From NCBI GenBank assembly GCA_003550305.1, contig QKYT01000035.1, positions 147,411 to 211,410 of the forward strand: 64,000 nt of DNA, written 5' to 3'. This DNA comes from Glomus cerebriforme (taxonomy: Eukaryota; Glomeromycota; Glomeromycetes; Glomerales; Glomeraceae). The translations under genes were made by a program, and so were the position numbers. This document shows positions 36,691 to 47,817 of the stretch, piece by piece (the first letter of the stretch is position 1; every line of letters begins with the position of its first letter). The notes under the pieces were generated by a model. That model had not been told where the DNA came from, searched no databases, and was given only the letters and a program-made list of their open reading frames with translations.

Positions 36691-37083
36691 ATGGAGAGAT
36701 CTGGGGATCGTTGGCTCCAGTGGAATTCAAGCGCTATAAAAACAAGCTGGATCGAAGGTCATTTTTTACTCTCGTCTCTTCAACCGCAAAAGTAGTATGT
36801 GATAAATCACACATCGAAGCCCGTAGGACAAGACGGAAAAGCATTAAAGGATCGACACGATTTCTACCGGAAAATTCATCCCAAGCGTACAGCTCGACGA
36901 TGTTAGGAAACAGATTCCTGAAACAGTCGGTGAAACCTCACTCCAAAGACGAAGGAAAGGGCCCGGAAGATTTATGACATGTTCAGTGATCGATAAGATC
37001 AACTTTTACTGCCGCAATATTAGCAAATATAGACGATATAGACTATGTTTTGGCAAAGATTTCGGCTTTGTAAAAAAAAATAA
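36691..37083 (+). other. G+C-richer segment with overlapping open frames
   Basis: An ATG at 36691 opens a 34-codon frame (MERSGDRWLQWNSSAIKTSW). A second frame without ATG runs to 36977, and a third is open from about 36846 to 37083 (FIPSVQLDDVRKQIPETVGE, FYCRNISKYRRYRLCFGKDF). A GTATGT near 36796 and CATTAAAG near 36843 could mark an intron, but no single convincing spliced protein results. It is probably the remnant of a gene. Confidence 0.2.
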
Positions 37084-37176
37084 ATAAATAAATAAAACTG
37101 TGCCACGAGTCATATGACGTTGTGACATCCCAGTATGTAATTCGATTGGTTACATATTTTTTGATTTTATTATCAT

Positions 37177-37341
37177 TAGTCTACTTTAGAGTTGATCGAT
37201 CGGAATTTTTTGTTTGACCGTAGAACGATCAACAAACCGATTTTTGCAAACCACCAAAAACGTAGATCGGTTTGGTCGAGTAGACAGAAATAAACAAAAA
37301 TTGCGATCAAAACGCCGATCGACCAACTATGAAGTAGACTA
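37177..37341. mobile_element. MITE, 165 bp, ends TAGTCTACTT
   Basis: The left end TAGTCTACTTTAGAGTTGAT and right end (reverse complement TAGTCTACTTCATAGTTGGT) continue as inverted repeats into CGATCGG. The interior is rich in GATCGGTTTG and CCGATC. It has no coding frame. It abuts the next element eight bases away. Confidence 0.75.
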
Positions 37342-37348
37342 TTGACAT

Positions 37349-37850
37349 TAGCCCTGTTTAACCGAAAAAATTTATAACCAATCAGATCGTAGTTCAATTT
37401 TTGATCGATCGGATTGGTTATATTATCAATAATAGATATGATTGGCAAAAAACGCGTAGACGTGTTGGACGTGTCAAACTATTATAAGATCCGATCCGAT
37501 CTGGGTGAACAGGGTGAACACCGATTTTGTAGATCGGTTTGACTGACCGCTGATCGTTTCAGCAATAAAAGCACAAATTTCCGCCCGATCTAGAATTGAA
37601 TTCTAGATCGGATCGTATTGACCGAAAAAATGTATAACCAATCAGATCATAGTTACAATTGGATCGATCATATGATTCATATCATAAACAATAAATATGA
37701 ATGGTCACCGCGTTCAATTGTTAAAATCGATCTGGTGAACATCAAATTTTCGAAGATCGGTTTGACCGACCGCTGATCGCTTCAGCAACCAATCATCTAA
37801 GGGCACAAATTTGTGATCAATCCGGTCCGATCTAGAATTGAACAGGGCTA
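37349..37850. mobile_element. MITE, 502 bp, ends AGCCCTGTT, internally duplicated
   Basis: The outer ends are TAGCCCTGTTTAA and its complement TTGAACAGGGCTA. Inside are two direct copies of about 250 bp (about 37360-37605 and 37612-37850). Each carries ACCGAAAAAATTTATAACCA-like sequence, CAATCAGATC, AGATCGGTTTGACYGACCGC, TGATCGYTTCAGCAA and GATCTAGAATTGAA. A palindromic join lies near 37599-37618. It is probably a tandem dimer of one element. Confidence 0.7.
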
Positions 37851-38508
37851 TTGTTTTTGTCATTTCATGTTTTTACCTTTTATTTTTTATTTGTATTTGT
37901 ATCATTATTTAGTTAGGTTCACTGACATAATATTATTCTAATATTTTTTTGATTATAATTATAGAGTTATGGCATTTTTCGTGATTATGCTATACTCGAA
38001 TTTTGTAACAACAATAGGTCAAATATATATATAAAAGCACAAGTTTTTTTAAAACTTAACGTATTATTATATGATAAAAAATAAAGCTTTGTTTTTTAAA
38101 TATAAAGTTTGGATGACAAATTTGTAATTACTGTATTTCGCTCAAATAAATATTGAAAGTAGTGGTTTTAAATTAAAAAATAACATCGCGAAATTTTTCT
38201 AAGATAAATGTTGCACAAAACAATCCCATCCAGATATCGTGGTCCAGGATAAATGTATGGACAAATGTATTAGTTTGAATCACGAGCTTTAATAATTTGT
38301 TTATATTTCTAAAATTTTAATATAATATTTTTTTTTAAAGAGAATTTTTTGGATTATGATTCCATGGCATTAAGGCAAGGAAAATATATGCAACGGAAAT
38401 TTGATTACAAAAATTAAGGTGACACTCCATAAAAGAAATACTACTTTTGTCGGTAATAATACCGGTCATAAATCTAAGCTTTAAGACAAAATATGAATGT
38501 TCTATTTT
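37851..38508. other. Downstream spacer of WDR5 gene
   Basis: A/T-rich sequence without repeats or frames. It presumably includes the 3' untranslated region of the minus-strand WD40 gene. Confidence 0.4.
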
Positions 38509-40476
<1,968 letters not shown>

Positions 40477-40744
40477 GGTAACACATAATAAAACTATCAT
40501 TCGATTACTTTTTAGGAAATACTGTGTATAATTTGCCAGCATGGCTGCAAGAACTACTGTACTACCAAATGCAAGTCTCTTGCAAAAGTTGTGAAACTTA
40601 CATAAGCCAAACAAAATTCAGTCGAACTTTTTGAATTAGATCTAAAAAACGCGTGTCCAAAAATGGTTAATGCATTTTCATATGATATCCGCATAATTAT
40701 GTTTTATTTTTTATATTATATTCACAAATAAATAATTGACTGAT

Positions 40745-41683
40745 TTATTTTGGACCATTGACTTTTTTCCATTGTGATTGAGCCCCCATAATAGAAGTAA
40801 TAAAACCAATAAGGCCAACCAAACCATCTTCAAGATGGAAATATCCGAGAGCTGTAGCCGGGATAATTAAATCAAGTACATCTTGAATAAGTTGTCTTAT
40901 AACAGCCTTTCGCTCCCTATTTAAGGGAAAAAAGGTCATAAATATTATTGTTAAATGATAATCAAATAGCAAAGATGAAGATTCCTTACCTCTTAAGTGT
41001 TGCAACCTCCGTTGAATGCTCACTTGTTTCTGCAATTCTAGCTTTACTTACCCGCTCGAAGGAACCATGTCGAGAACTATTTTGTTGTAATTTATACAAC
41101 CCATGAATAATTGAGAATGCAATTCCTATAAGCCAAAATCTATAAGCATTTTCAGTTATTCTCTTGATTTGTTGGAACTTGTATACACCAGCGCTATGAA
41201 CCTATATAAAAGTATATTAATAAAAATAAAAAATAAAACAAATACATCTAGTCTCTAACTAACTTACCCAGGCAAAGGTATCCCAAAATAGATAGATAGC
41301 ATAGCCAATCTGTCGACCTATAGTGGTAAACCTCGCGAATTCATCTTCTTCATTAAGGGCTTTTGTAGCATGCTGCAAATGCTCCATTGTTTTTCCAAGT
41401 CTCATAACTTTTTGTTCAAATTAAAATTTAATAAAATCTCTTTGAGTAGTGGAATAAAATCAAAGTCAATAAACATACGCTTTCTTGAAAGTCCTAATGT
41501 GCTTTTCAAATTGTTGAATCGTTGAACTGTCTCTTTATCAGCGCCTTGACGCTTAAGATACCAAACCAAAAAGCGTGCAAAGTACTGAACAGCTCTATAA
41601 ACCTTATCACGGCCCACTGTCGTGGAGGCATATTTCAGAGACCGGTCAACAGTTGGATGAAGAATTATTTGTTGAAGCGGCAT
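40745..41683 (-). CDS. PEX11: PEX11-type peroxisome division protein
   Basis: Four exons (41683-41479, 41407-41268, 41201-40990, 40916-40745) are joined in frame to 242 aa, a typical PEX11 length. The N-terminus carries the family pattern: an HPTVDRSLKYASTTVGRDK start, then VYRAVQYFARFLVWYLKRQG and the K-LMRLGK motif at the first exon joint. In the middle, EFARFTTIGRQIGYAIYLFW and DTFAW fit the conserved amphipathic and membrane region. A hydrophobic segment (YRFWLIGIAFSIIHGLYK) and a C-terminal hydrophobic stretch (DLIIPATALGYFHLEDGLVG, LIGFITSIMG) follow. PEX11 proteins tubulate the peroxisomal membrane and recruit fission factors (established). The short MPLQQ start is the only suitable ATG. 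Confidence 0.93.
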
Positions 41684-42061
41684 GGTTGAATTAACTGTAT
41701 GGAAAGACAGAAATTTTTATTTAACTTGAAGTGATACAGATCGATTAATGATGGATGATGGATAATTGCATATATTATTAGTCACTGGATATGCACAATC
41801 TACCCAATATCGCACAAGATTTATAAAGAAAATTTGACAAATAGGATAATTAATCTAAACCGGGGTGTACGATTATCAATGGAGGATGTTAAATCTGTCT
41901 TAAATTGTTGAAAAAACATAATAAAAAAACTTTATAAATTCCATTTTATTTTTTATTTAAATCATAATTGTATAAAAAAATTCTATTCTATTCTTTAATC
42001 CTATATAATTCAATAGGTTTTTTTTAGTTAAGTATAATAAAATATTGAATTAAATACAAAT
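41684..42061. other. Spacer between PEX11 start and kinesin end
   Basis: 378 bp of A/T-rich DNA that must contain the PEX11 promoter and the kinesin 3' end (both on the minus strand). No distinct motif was recognised. Confidence 0.4.
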
Positions 42062-44588
42062 TTATTTATAACAGAAAAGGATATGATTCACGTTCTCTTT
42101 ATTATATGCTGAATTTTTTAGGTTGTCACCATGTGCTGAATTTTTTAGGTTGTCACCATGTGCTGAATTTTTTAGGTTGTCACCAAGTACTGAGTTTCTT
42201 AGGTTGTCCCCAAATTTGAATTTCATGCGTTCCTAAAAGTATATTTAATCGAGCAATTTAAAATCAAGGATAGTTGTAAGAAATTAGAAACGTAAAAATA
42301 CCTTAATTTCTGTCATTTGCTTATAAACACTTTCTATACTTTGATATTCAACAAAAAATTGTTCTGTTTGTGTTTTCGCCTTGATGTAAAAGAAATTTCC
42401 CTTAGCATATACAGTAGAAAACGAATATATATAATAAAGTTATTTCTCTGACCTTTATTTTTTGGGTTTCCAAATCTTTGCATAATTCCCGAACTTGTAA
42501 CCTTAATCTTTCGATTTCTCCTTGTGATTCTTCATTCTCAATTTTTCGACTCTCATTTACCCTCTGTATCTCAATTTTTTGACTTTCGATTACTCTTTGT
42601 GATTCTTCATTCTCAACTTTTCGACTCTCATTTACCCTCTGTATCTCAATTTTTTGACTTTCAATTACTTTCTGTGATTCTTCATTCACTATTTTTCGAC
42701 TCTCGTTTACTCTTTGTAACTCTTCAATCACAATTTTTTGACTTTCGATTACTTTTTGTGACTCTTCATTCTCAATTTTTCGTCTCTCGTTTAATCTTTG
42801 TATTTCAATTTCTTGAGTTTCGTTTACTTTCTGTAACTCTTCAATCGCAATTTTTTGACTTTCGATTACTTTTTGTGACTTTTCGTTTTCAATTTTTCGA
42901 CTTTCGTTTACTCTTTGTATCTCAATCTTTTGGCTCTCAATCACCCTTTGTGACTTTTCATTCTCAATTTTTCGACTTTCATTTACGTTTTGTATCTCGT
43001 TTTTTTGACTTTCAGTTATTCTTTGTAACTCTTCAGTCTTATTTACTAATAAATTATACGTTTCTTGTGCCAAATAAATCCCATTTTTTTCCCGAGCAGC
43101 CTACATATGAATATAATCAAGGTTTACTGAATATAACTAAGATAATTTAATTAAATTTTTGAATTATACCTGCAAATCCATTTTTAGGCGTTCAATTTCA
43201 TTAATATATTCTTTAATCAAAGCTTTCTTCGTGACACGTTGATTAGCAACAGGCTTGTTACGAATGTTCTTTGCTCGGTGAGCATAATCAAGTGTTGATA
43301 TGGTCTCATCATAGCTTAGTTTTGCCGGAGATATTGTTGCAATGATACACGTCTTAGTTTTCCCCCCCAAAGAATCTTGCAAAAGACGAGTTAATTTGCT
43401 TTCTCTAATTTCATAAAAAAAAATAATAATAATAATAATGAATACAATTTACTTAAAGAATACAATTATGGATGTGGTAAAGATACCTAAAAGGAATATG
43501 TAAACAACGTTCGTTAAGAGCATTTATACATCGTCCTAATGTCAATAAGCTTTTATTGATATTTCCAGCTTCTTTTGCTCTGTTACTTTCGGCTCCTGAT
43601 CGGCCAATGCACTCTGATCCTGCCAAATCCACCAAATTAAGTTTTCCGACCTTAAGCAAGTCTTCTCCATCTGGCATTGTTTCTTTAATGTGAACTGTGA
43701 TAGAAAATAAGGAATGGGAACGACTGAGAGTAGTAAAAATGAAATTGACATTAAAAAAAAATGAAATTAATTTGAAAATTGTAAAAAGTGAAAAAAAGTG
43801 TTAATTTCTGATACCTTGAATTTTTATTGTAATTGGTTTGAGCTGCATGTCGTTTAATGGAGCCTTGTTTTAAAACTTGTATTCCATCAGCTGCATTCTT
43901 AACACACACTTCCTCATGACCAGTAAGTATGCCTTTTTTAGTTCCTTCATCCTGAATCTTCAACTTTCGTGGATCATCACTAGAAGAAAGCAGATCTTTA
44001 AGATCTTCATTATAAAGTTCAATATAGGATATCTTAACTGAGAAGTCTTGCGTTTCTGCTTCTAAATCCTGAAAAAGATTAAAGAGGGTGCGCGGAATAA
44101 TACCGGCATTTTTACTTATTAGACCATCCGTAGTGCTTAAGTCACCTTCCATCGTGTATGTTTTGCCAGTTGAGGTTTGCCCGTAGGCAAACAGAGTACA
44201 ATTGTAACCTGCTTTAACTTCATGCAAGATAGGGACAACTATATGATCGAAAATCTTAGCTTGATCTGCTTCTGGTCCATAAACCCTGTCAAACGTGTAT
44301 GTTTTTTCCGCTGGCGGCTGTTTTACATAAATTTCGCGTGGAGTCGTTTTAATAATGATTGGCGAGTTCACAGCGATTTCGCGGTCAATACGGTCTCTAT
44401 TTAATTTAATTAATTGTATATAATTTGATCATAAAACTTTAAAGATAAATAAAAAAAAACAAATACCTGCAACGCACAACAACCTGAATATTAATTTCCT
44501 TTTCGCCAGTTTTTACCGTAGTTTCGTTACTTCTTCTGCGTTTCCTTGCTCTCTCTACACCACCTTCACTGCTGAATGACATGTCCAT
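42062..44588 (-). CDS. Kinesin-5-like motor with repetitive, shortened tail
   Basis: Seven exons (44588-44467, 44396-43815, 43723-43487, 43404-43170, 43100-42453, 42379-42302, 42232-42062) give 690 aa. The motor domain spans about residues 31-405: [11 protein letters not shown]-loop GQTSTGKT at about 113-120, switch I NSSRSH, switch [10 protein letters not shown], and [19 protein letters not shown]. The neck ([20 protein letters not shown]) and [10 protein letters not shown] are hallmarks of kinesin-5 (BimC/Eg5), which slides antiparallel spindle microtubules (established). The stalk is then built from 25-28-residue repeats (about seven copies of [24 protein letters not shown] sequence). The last exon holds four copies of GDNLKNSAH. 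Typical kinesin-5 proteins are near 1000 aa with a C-terminal BimC box; none is visible here. The fifth exon joint (AAG/GTCAGA) uses a weak donor, so the 3' structure is less sure. Confidence 0.85.
42106..42215 (-). repeat. 27-bp tandem repeat in last kinesin exon
   Basis: Four in-frame copies of GGTGACAACCTAAAAAATTC plus AGCACAT encode GDNLKNSAH (first copy GDNLRNSVL, last ending AY). The middle copies are identical at the DNA level, which implies recent expansion. Confidence 0.9.
42480..43060 (-). repeat. 75-84-bp coding repeats in kinesin stalk
   Basis: In the fifth kinesin exon, units of 25 or 28 codons alternate the blocks [12 protein letters not shown] and [12 protein letters not shown], with an extra EEL insertion in some copies. 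All are in frame and rich in E, K, Q and I. They predict a continuous charged coiled coil. Confidence 0.85.
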
Positions 44589-45407
44589 TTTGATTAAGCA
44601 AAGAAGTTTGAAGTAACTAAACTAATAAAGATAATAAGTTAATTCTTTTATTTATTTATTTTTTTTATAATAAAATATTAACCAACCTAAATATAAATTT
44701 TATCAGTCCATGTAGCAATTAGCAAATATATGAATCTTGACTCACGTGTATTAATTAATTTTATATGTATTATTATAGATGAGTATGTTTTTTTTTATTA
44801 TGTTACGTCATCGACGCGTAAAGACGCGATTTCCATGTTCATGTGACTCGAAGCCGGCCAAGGAATTTTTTGGTTATTTAACTGGATTAAATTTTATATG
44901 ATATTATTGATTGGTATAAGTAACCTTTTTTAGTAAATGTGCTTTAAAAAGTAGAAATCTTTAATAAATGGTTTTAATTTGTTTTTTCCATGTATAATTT
45001 GAAAATTTTTATAATAAAACTAATTTGCTTTTATAGAAAAAAATGCTACTACTATACAGTCTATACTAATCTAACTATAAAATCATAAATTCTCTATATA
45101 AAAGGAGTTTTACAATAATGCAATTTCTTTAATTGCAAAAATAAATATTGATTTTTAAGTAATAAAAATAAATATAAATTCTACAAATACAAAGAATATT
45201 AACAAATGCAGAAAAATCTCCATAAAGTAAGTTTTTTAATAATAATATATATTAAAACATGAAAGTACTATACCAAGAATTAAAAAAAAAAACTCCCCGA
45301 TACGTTCATAGACACTATCAGAATTACGTCAGCCGTGAATACGTAAATTTATGATAATTAATGTTTTTTATCAATAATTAATGGAAAAATTTTTATAATT
45401 TGAGAAC
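44589..45407. promoter_or_regulatory. Divergent intergenic region, kinesin and EVE gene
   Basis: The 820 bp between two divergent starts include TCACGTG at 44742-44748 (154 bp before the kinesin ATG), TTACGTCA at about 44804 and ATTACGTCAG at about 45325. The last two are CRE/ATF-like sites (ACGTCA, established bZIP core). The rest is A/T-rich. That these act as promoters is inference from position. Confidence 0.4.
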
Positions 45408-46698
45408 ATGTCAAAAATCGTAAAGTCACAAGGCTTGAACCTTCAAGTCGAGTTTTCAAGTGTAAATGAACAAAATGACAAGTCGACTGAATCCGTAAAA
45501 TTGGTAAACATAAGTTCATAATTTGAAGTATTTTAAGACTCATTATTTATAAATTTGTATTATAGAAAGGAAAACGGACTTCAGAATATGAGATTCATCC
45601 CATGTTGGATAAACGTACAAAAGTAATTAACTCTCTTGAAAGTATGAATGAACAAATTGAAAATCTTCAATATTGGCTTATGAAAGCTGAACCCGACTCA
45701 CGGATTGTCAAGGGAAAAGACGTGAAGTTTAGGTTAGATTCATACCAGAATATATATTTTTGTAATATTTTTAATAATTTGTATATTTCTATAGCATAAA
45801 CGATTTGGCCGATATGCCTGACGGGTAAGAAATATGAATTGATTAATCTAAATTTTATTCTATTAATAACTAATCTGTTCTGTTTTGTCAATAGTGTTTC
45901 TCAATGGGATGGTGTGGTAAGCCGTAAACCCTAATCCTTTATAATTGATAAATGATTGATTTCCTTTTCTTTTTTACCGTAGAGAAATTATGAAGCACGT
46001 AATATTATGAAAGATAAGATGAAAATCGGAGACAAAGTATGTAACACTTGCATTTGATATTTTAGAATAATTAGAATAATAATTCCATTTGTAAAATATA
46101 GGTACTATTTTATCATTCTAATTGCAAGACGCCAGGAATAGCAGGTAAAGAAATCTATTTTGATCTTTTTTTATAAAAGTTCTAATATAATAATATATTA
46201 CTTTATTTGTTAGGATTAGCAGAGGTAAAATAAACACTGTATTCAAAGAGCATTTTTTTTTTTTTAAAAAAAAAAAATCTAAATTCGCCACATTCCTTCC
46301 AGATAGTGAAAGAGGCTTATCCAGATTGTAAGTTAGTAAGTAAATGAGCATTAATGAACTTTAAGAATATTTAATCTTTTTTCTTTGCAGATACCGCATT
46401 CGACGAATTTCATCCATATTATGATCCAAAGTCAAATAAAGATAATCCAAGATGGTTTATGGTAAAAAAAATTAAATAATTATATTTTTCTATGAATATT
46501 TTATTTATACTAATAATTTAATAATAATAGGTTGATGTTAAATTTGTTCGTAAATTCAAACGTTTGATTACACTTAAGGAATTACAAACTCACAGGGACA
46601 AATTGAAAGATATGACGCTATTGAGCCGCGGACGTTTGTCTATACAGCCCGTTAAAAAAGAACACTATAGGTTTATTTTGGAATTAGAAAATCAATAG
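45408..46698 (+). CDS. EVE-domain protein, thymocyte nuclear protein 1-like
   Basis: Ten exons: 45408-45503, 45566-45732, 45795-45824, 45895-45916, 45983-46036, 46102-46144, 46214-46224, 46303-46327, 46391-46461, 46531-46698. They total 687 nt, 228 aa, and all joints are GT-AG and in frame. The C-terminal two thirds (from about residue 65) is the EVE fold: YWLMKAEPDSRIVKGKDVKF, DGVRNYEARNIMKDKMKIGD, KVLFYHSNCKTPGIAGLAEI, then PRWFMVDVKFVRKFKRLITL. EVE domains are PUA-like readers of modified bases; THYN1 is the animal member (established). The N-terminal 60 residues are charged and not recognised. Exon 7 is only 11 nt. The gene ends 125 bp before the phosphatase start on the same strand. Confidence 0.92.
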
Positions 46699-46822
46699 TG
46701 GAATTGTGATCTACTCATAAAAAGCATAACCGTTATACGTTGTACGACATTAACTAATAAAAATCTTTGTACCAGCTAAAATTCATGTATATGTGAATCG
46801 TGTATGTTTTTTCCGAGTAACA

Positions 46823-47431
46823 ATGTTTCAGTTAAAAGTAACGTCTATGCTAGATTTTGTAACTAGACCACCTTCTATTATAATTCCGGAATTTCTTTAT
46901 TTGGGAGATGCAAAAACTGCTTGTTGGTTCCCACAACTTTACTCCAATAAAATAACTCACGTTATCAATCTATCTGGTTGTTCAAATTATTGGGAAACAA
47001 AAGAAAACATAACGAAGTTTTTGAATCAACAATTTTCTAAGGAGTATGAGCAATCTTTATCTCTGGAAAAGGGTACTGACTCATCAAGTGAAAATAATGT
47101 AATTGTTAATAAAATGATAGATGAAATTATTCCTCTCAGCTATCTCAGGATAGATATTGCAGATGACCCGTCGTCCAATATATCTAAACACTTTCACGAA
47201 TGCATTGGTTTCATTGAAAATGCAAAATCAACAAACGGTCGTGTCTATGTTCATTGTCAAGCAGGAATTAGTCGATCCGCGACAATTGTGGTTGCTTACT
47301 TGATGAATTCACAAAAAATATCTTATAAACGAGCACTGAATTTAGTTAAAGAGAAAAGACCATTTGTGAAACCAAATCATGGATTTAGAAAGCAATTACG
47401 AGAATTTGAAAAGAAAATTTTACTTATTTAA
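46823..47431 (+). CDS. Dual-specificity protein phosphatase
   Basis: A single exon of 202 aa, read from the ATG of MFQLKVTSML; the frame is open a little upstream but without another ATG. The signature VHCQAGISRSATIVVAYLM contains HCxxGxxRS, with the catalytic Cys at about residue 145 and Arg at about 151. The likely general-acid Asp is in RIDIADDPSSNI (about 114-115). The N-terminal IIPEFLYLGDAKTA and THVINLSG are typical of the DSP family (MAP-kinase-phosphatase-like or atypical DSP). An insertion rich in polar residues (about 60-100) separates the first and second halves. The family dephosphorylates Ser/Thr and Tyr on proteins (established); the substrate here is unknown. Confidence 0.9.
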   Translation: MFQLKVTSMLDFVTRPPSIIIPEFLYLGDAKTACWFPQLYSNKITHVINLSGCSNYWETKENITKFLNQQFSKEYEQSLSLEKGTDSSSENNVIVNKMIDEIIPLSYLRIDIADDPSSNISKHFHECIGFIENAKSTNGRVYVHCQAGISRSATIVVAYLMNSQKISYKRALNLVKEKRPFVKPNHGFRKQLREFEKKILLI

Positions 47432-47817
47432 AGGTTGGCATTTGATCTACGTAAATTATCTTTATCAAATTAAATTATTTATAATATTAAATAAGTGCAA
47501 TTAAAAAATGTTATTTACTTTTTTACATAATTGTACTGTACAAAAATTCACTAAACATAAATATTACGATAGCAAAAATACTATAAAATATAAAATATAC
47601 AAGATAACCTTTTTTTACTTAAAAATAATCTTTACAATCAAAAAAAAATTTTTTTTTTAAAAATGCCAAAATTCTAGTTAATATAAAGGAAAAAAACATT
47701 CTAGTTAGGAGAGGTGTAAATAAAAATAAACACAAATAAAGACTCAATAAAATCCCGAGTTAAATTCCCTATCATAAACTTGGCGAATTTTGTCACCGCC
47801 TCCCATTTTATGGTATC
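47432..47817. other. Convergent 3' spacer
   Basis: 386 bp between convergent stops of the phosphatase and the membrane protein. A/T-rich, with a short A/T hairpin near 47640-47662. It contains both 3' ends. Confidence 0.5.

Noticed and set aside
37176..37448. 90-aa gene on the minus strand
   Set aside because: It spans two MITEs and their junction; no start or coding context.
42524..43150. 208-codon open frame on the plus strand, rich in F, S and L
   Set aside because: It is the antisense shadow of the repetitive kinesin stalk; the minus strand has the motor domain, splice sites and coding composition.
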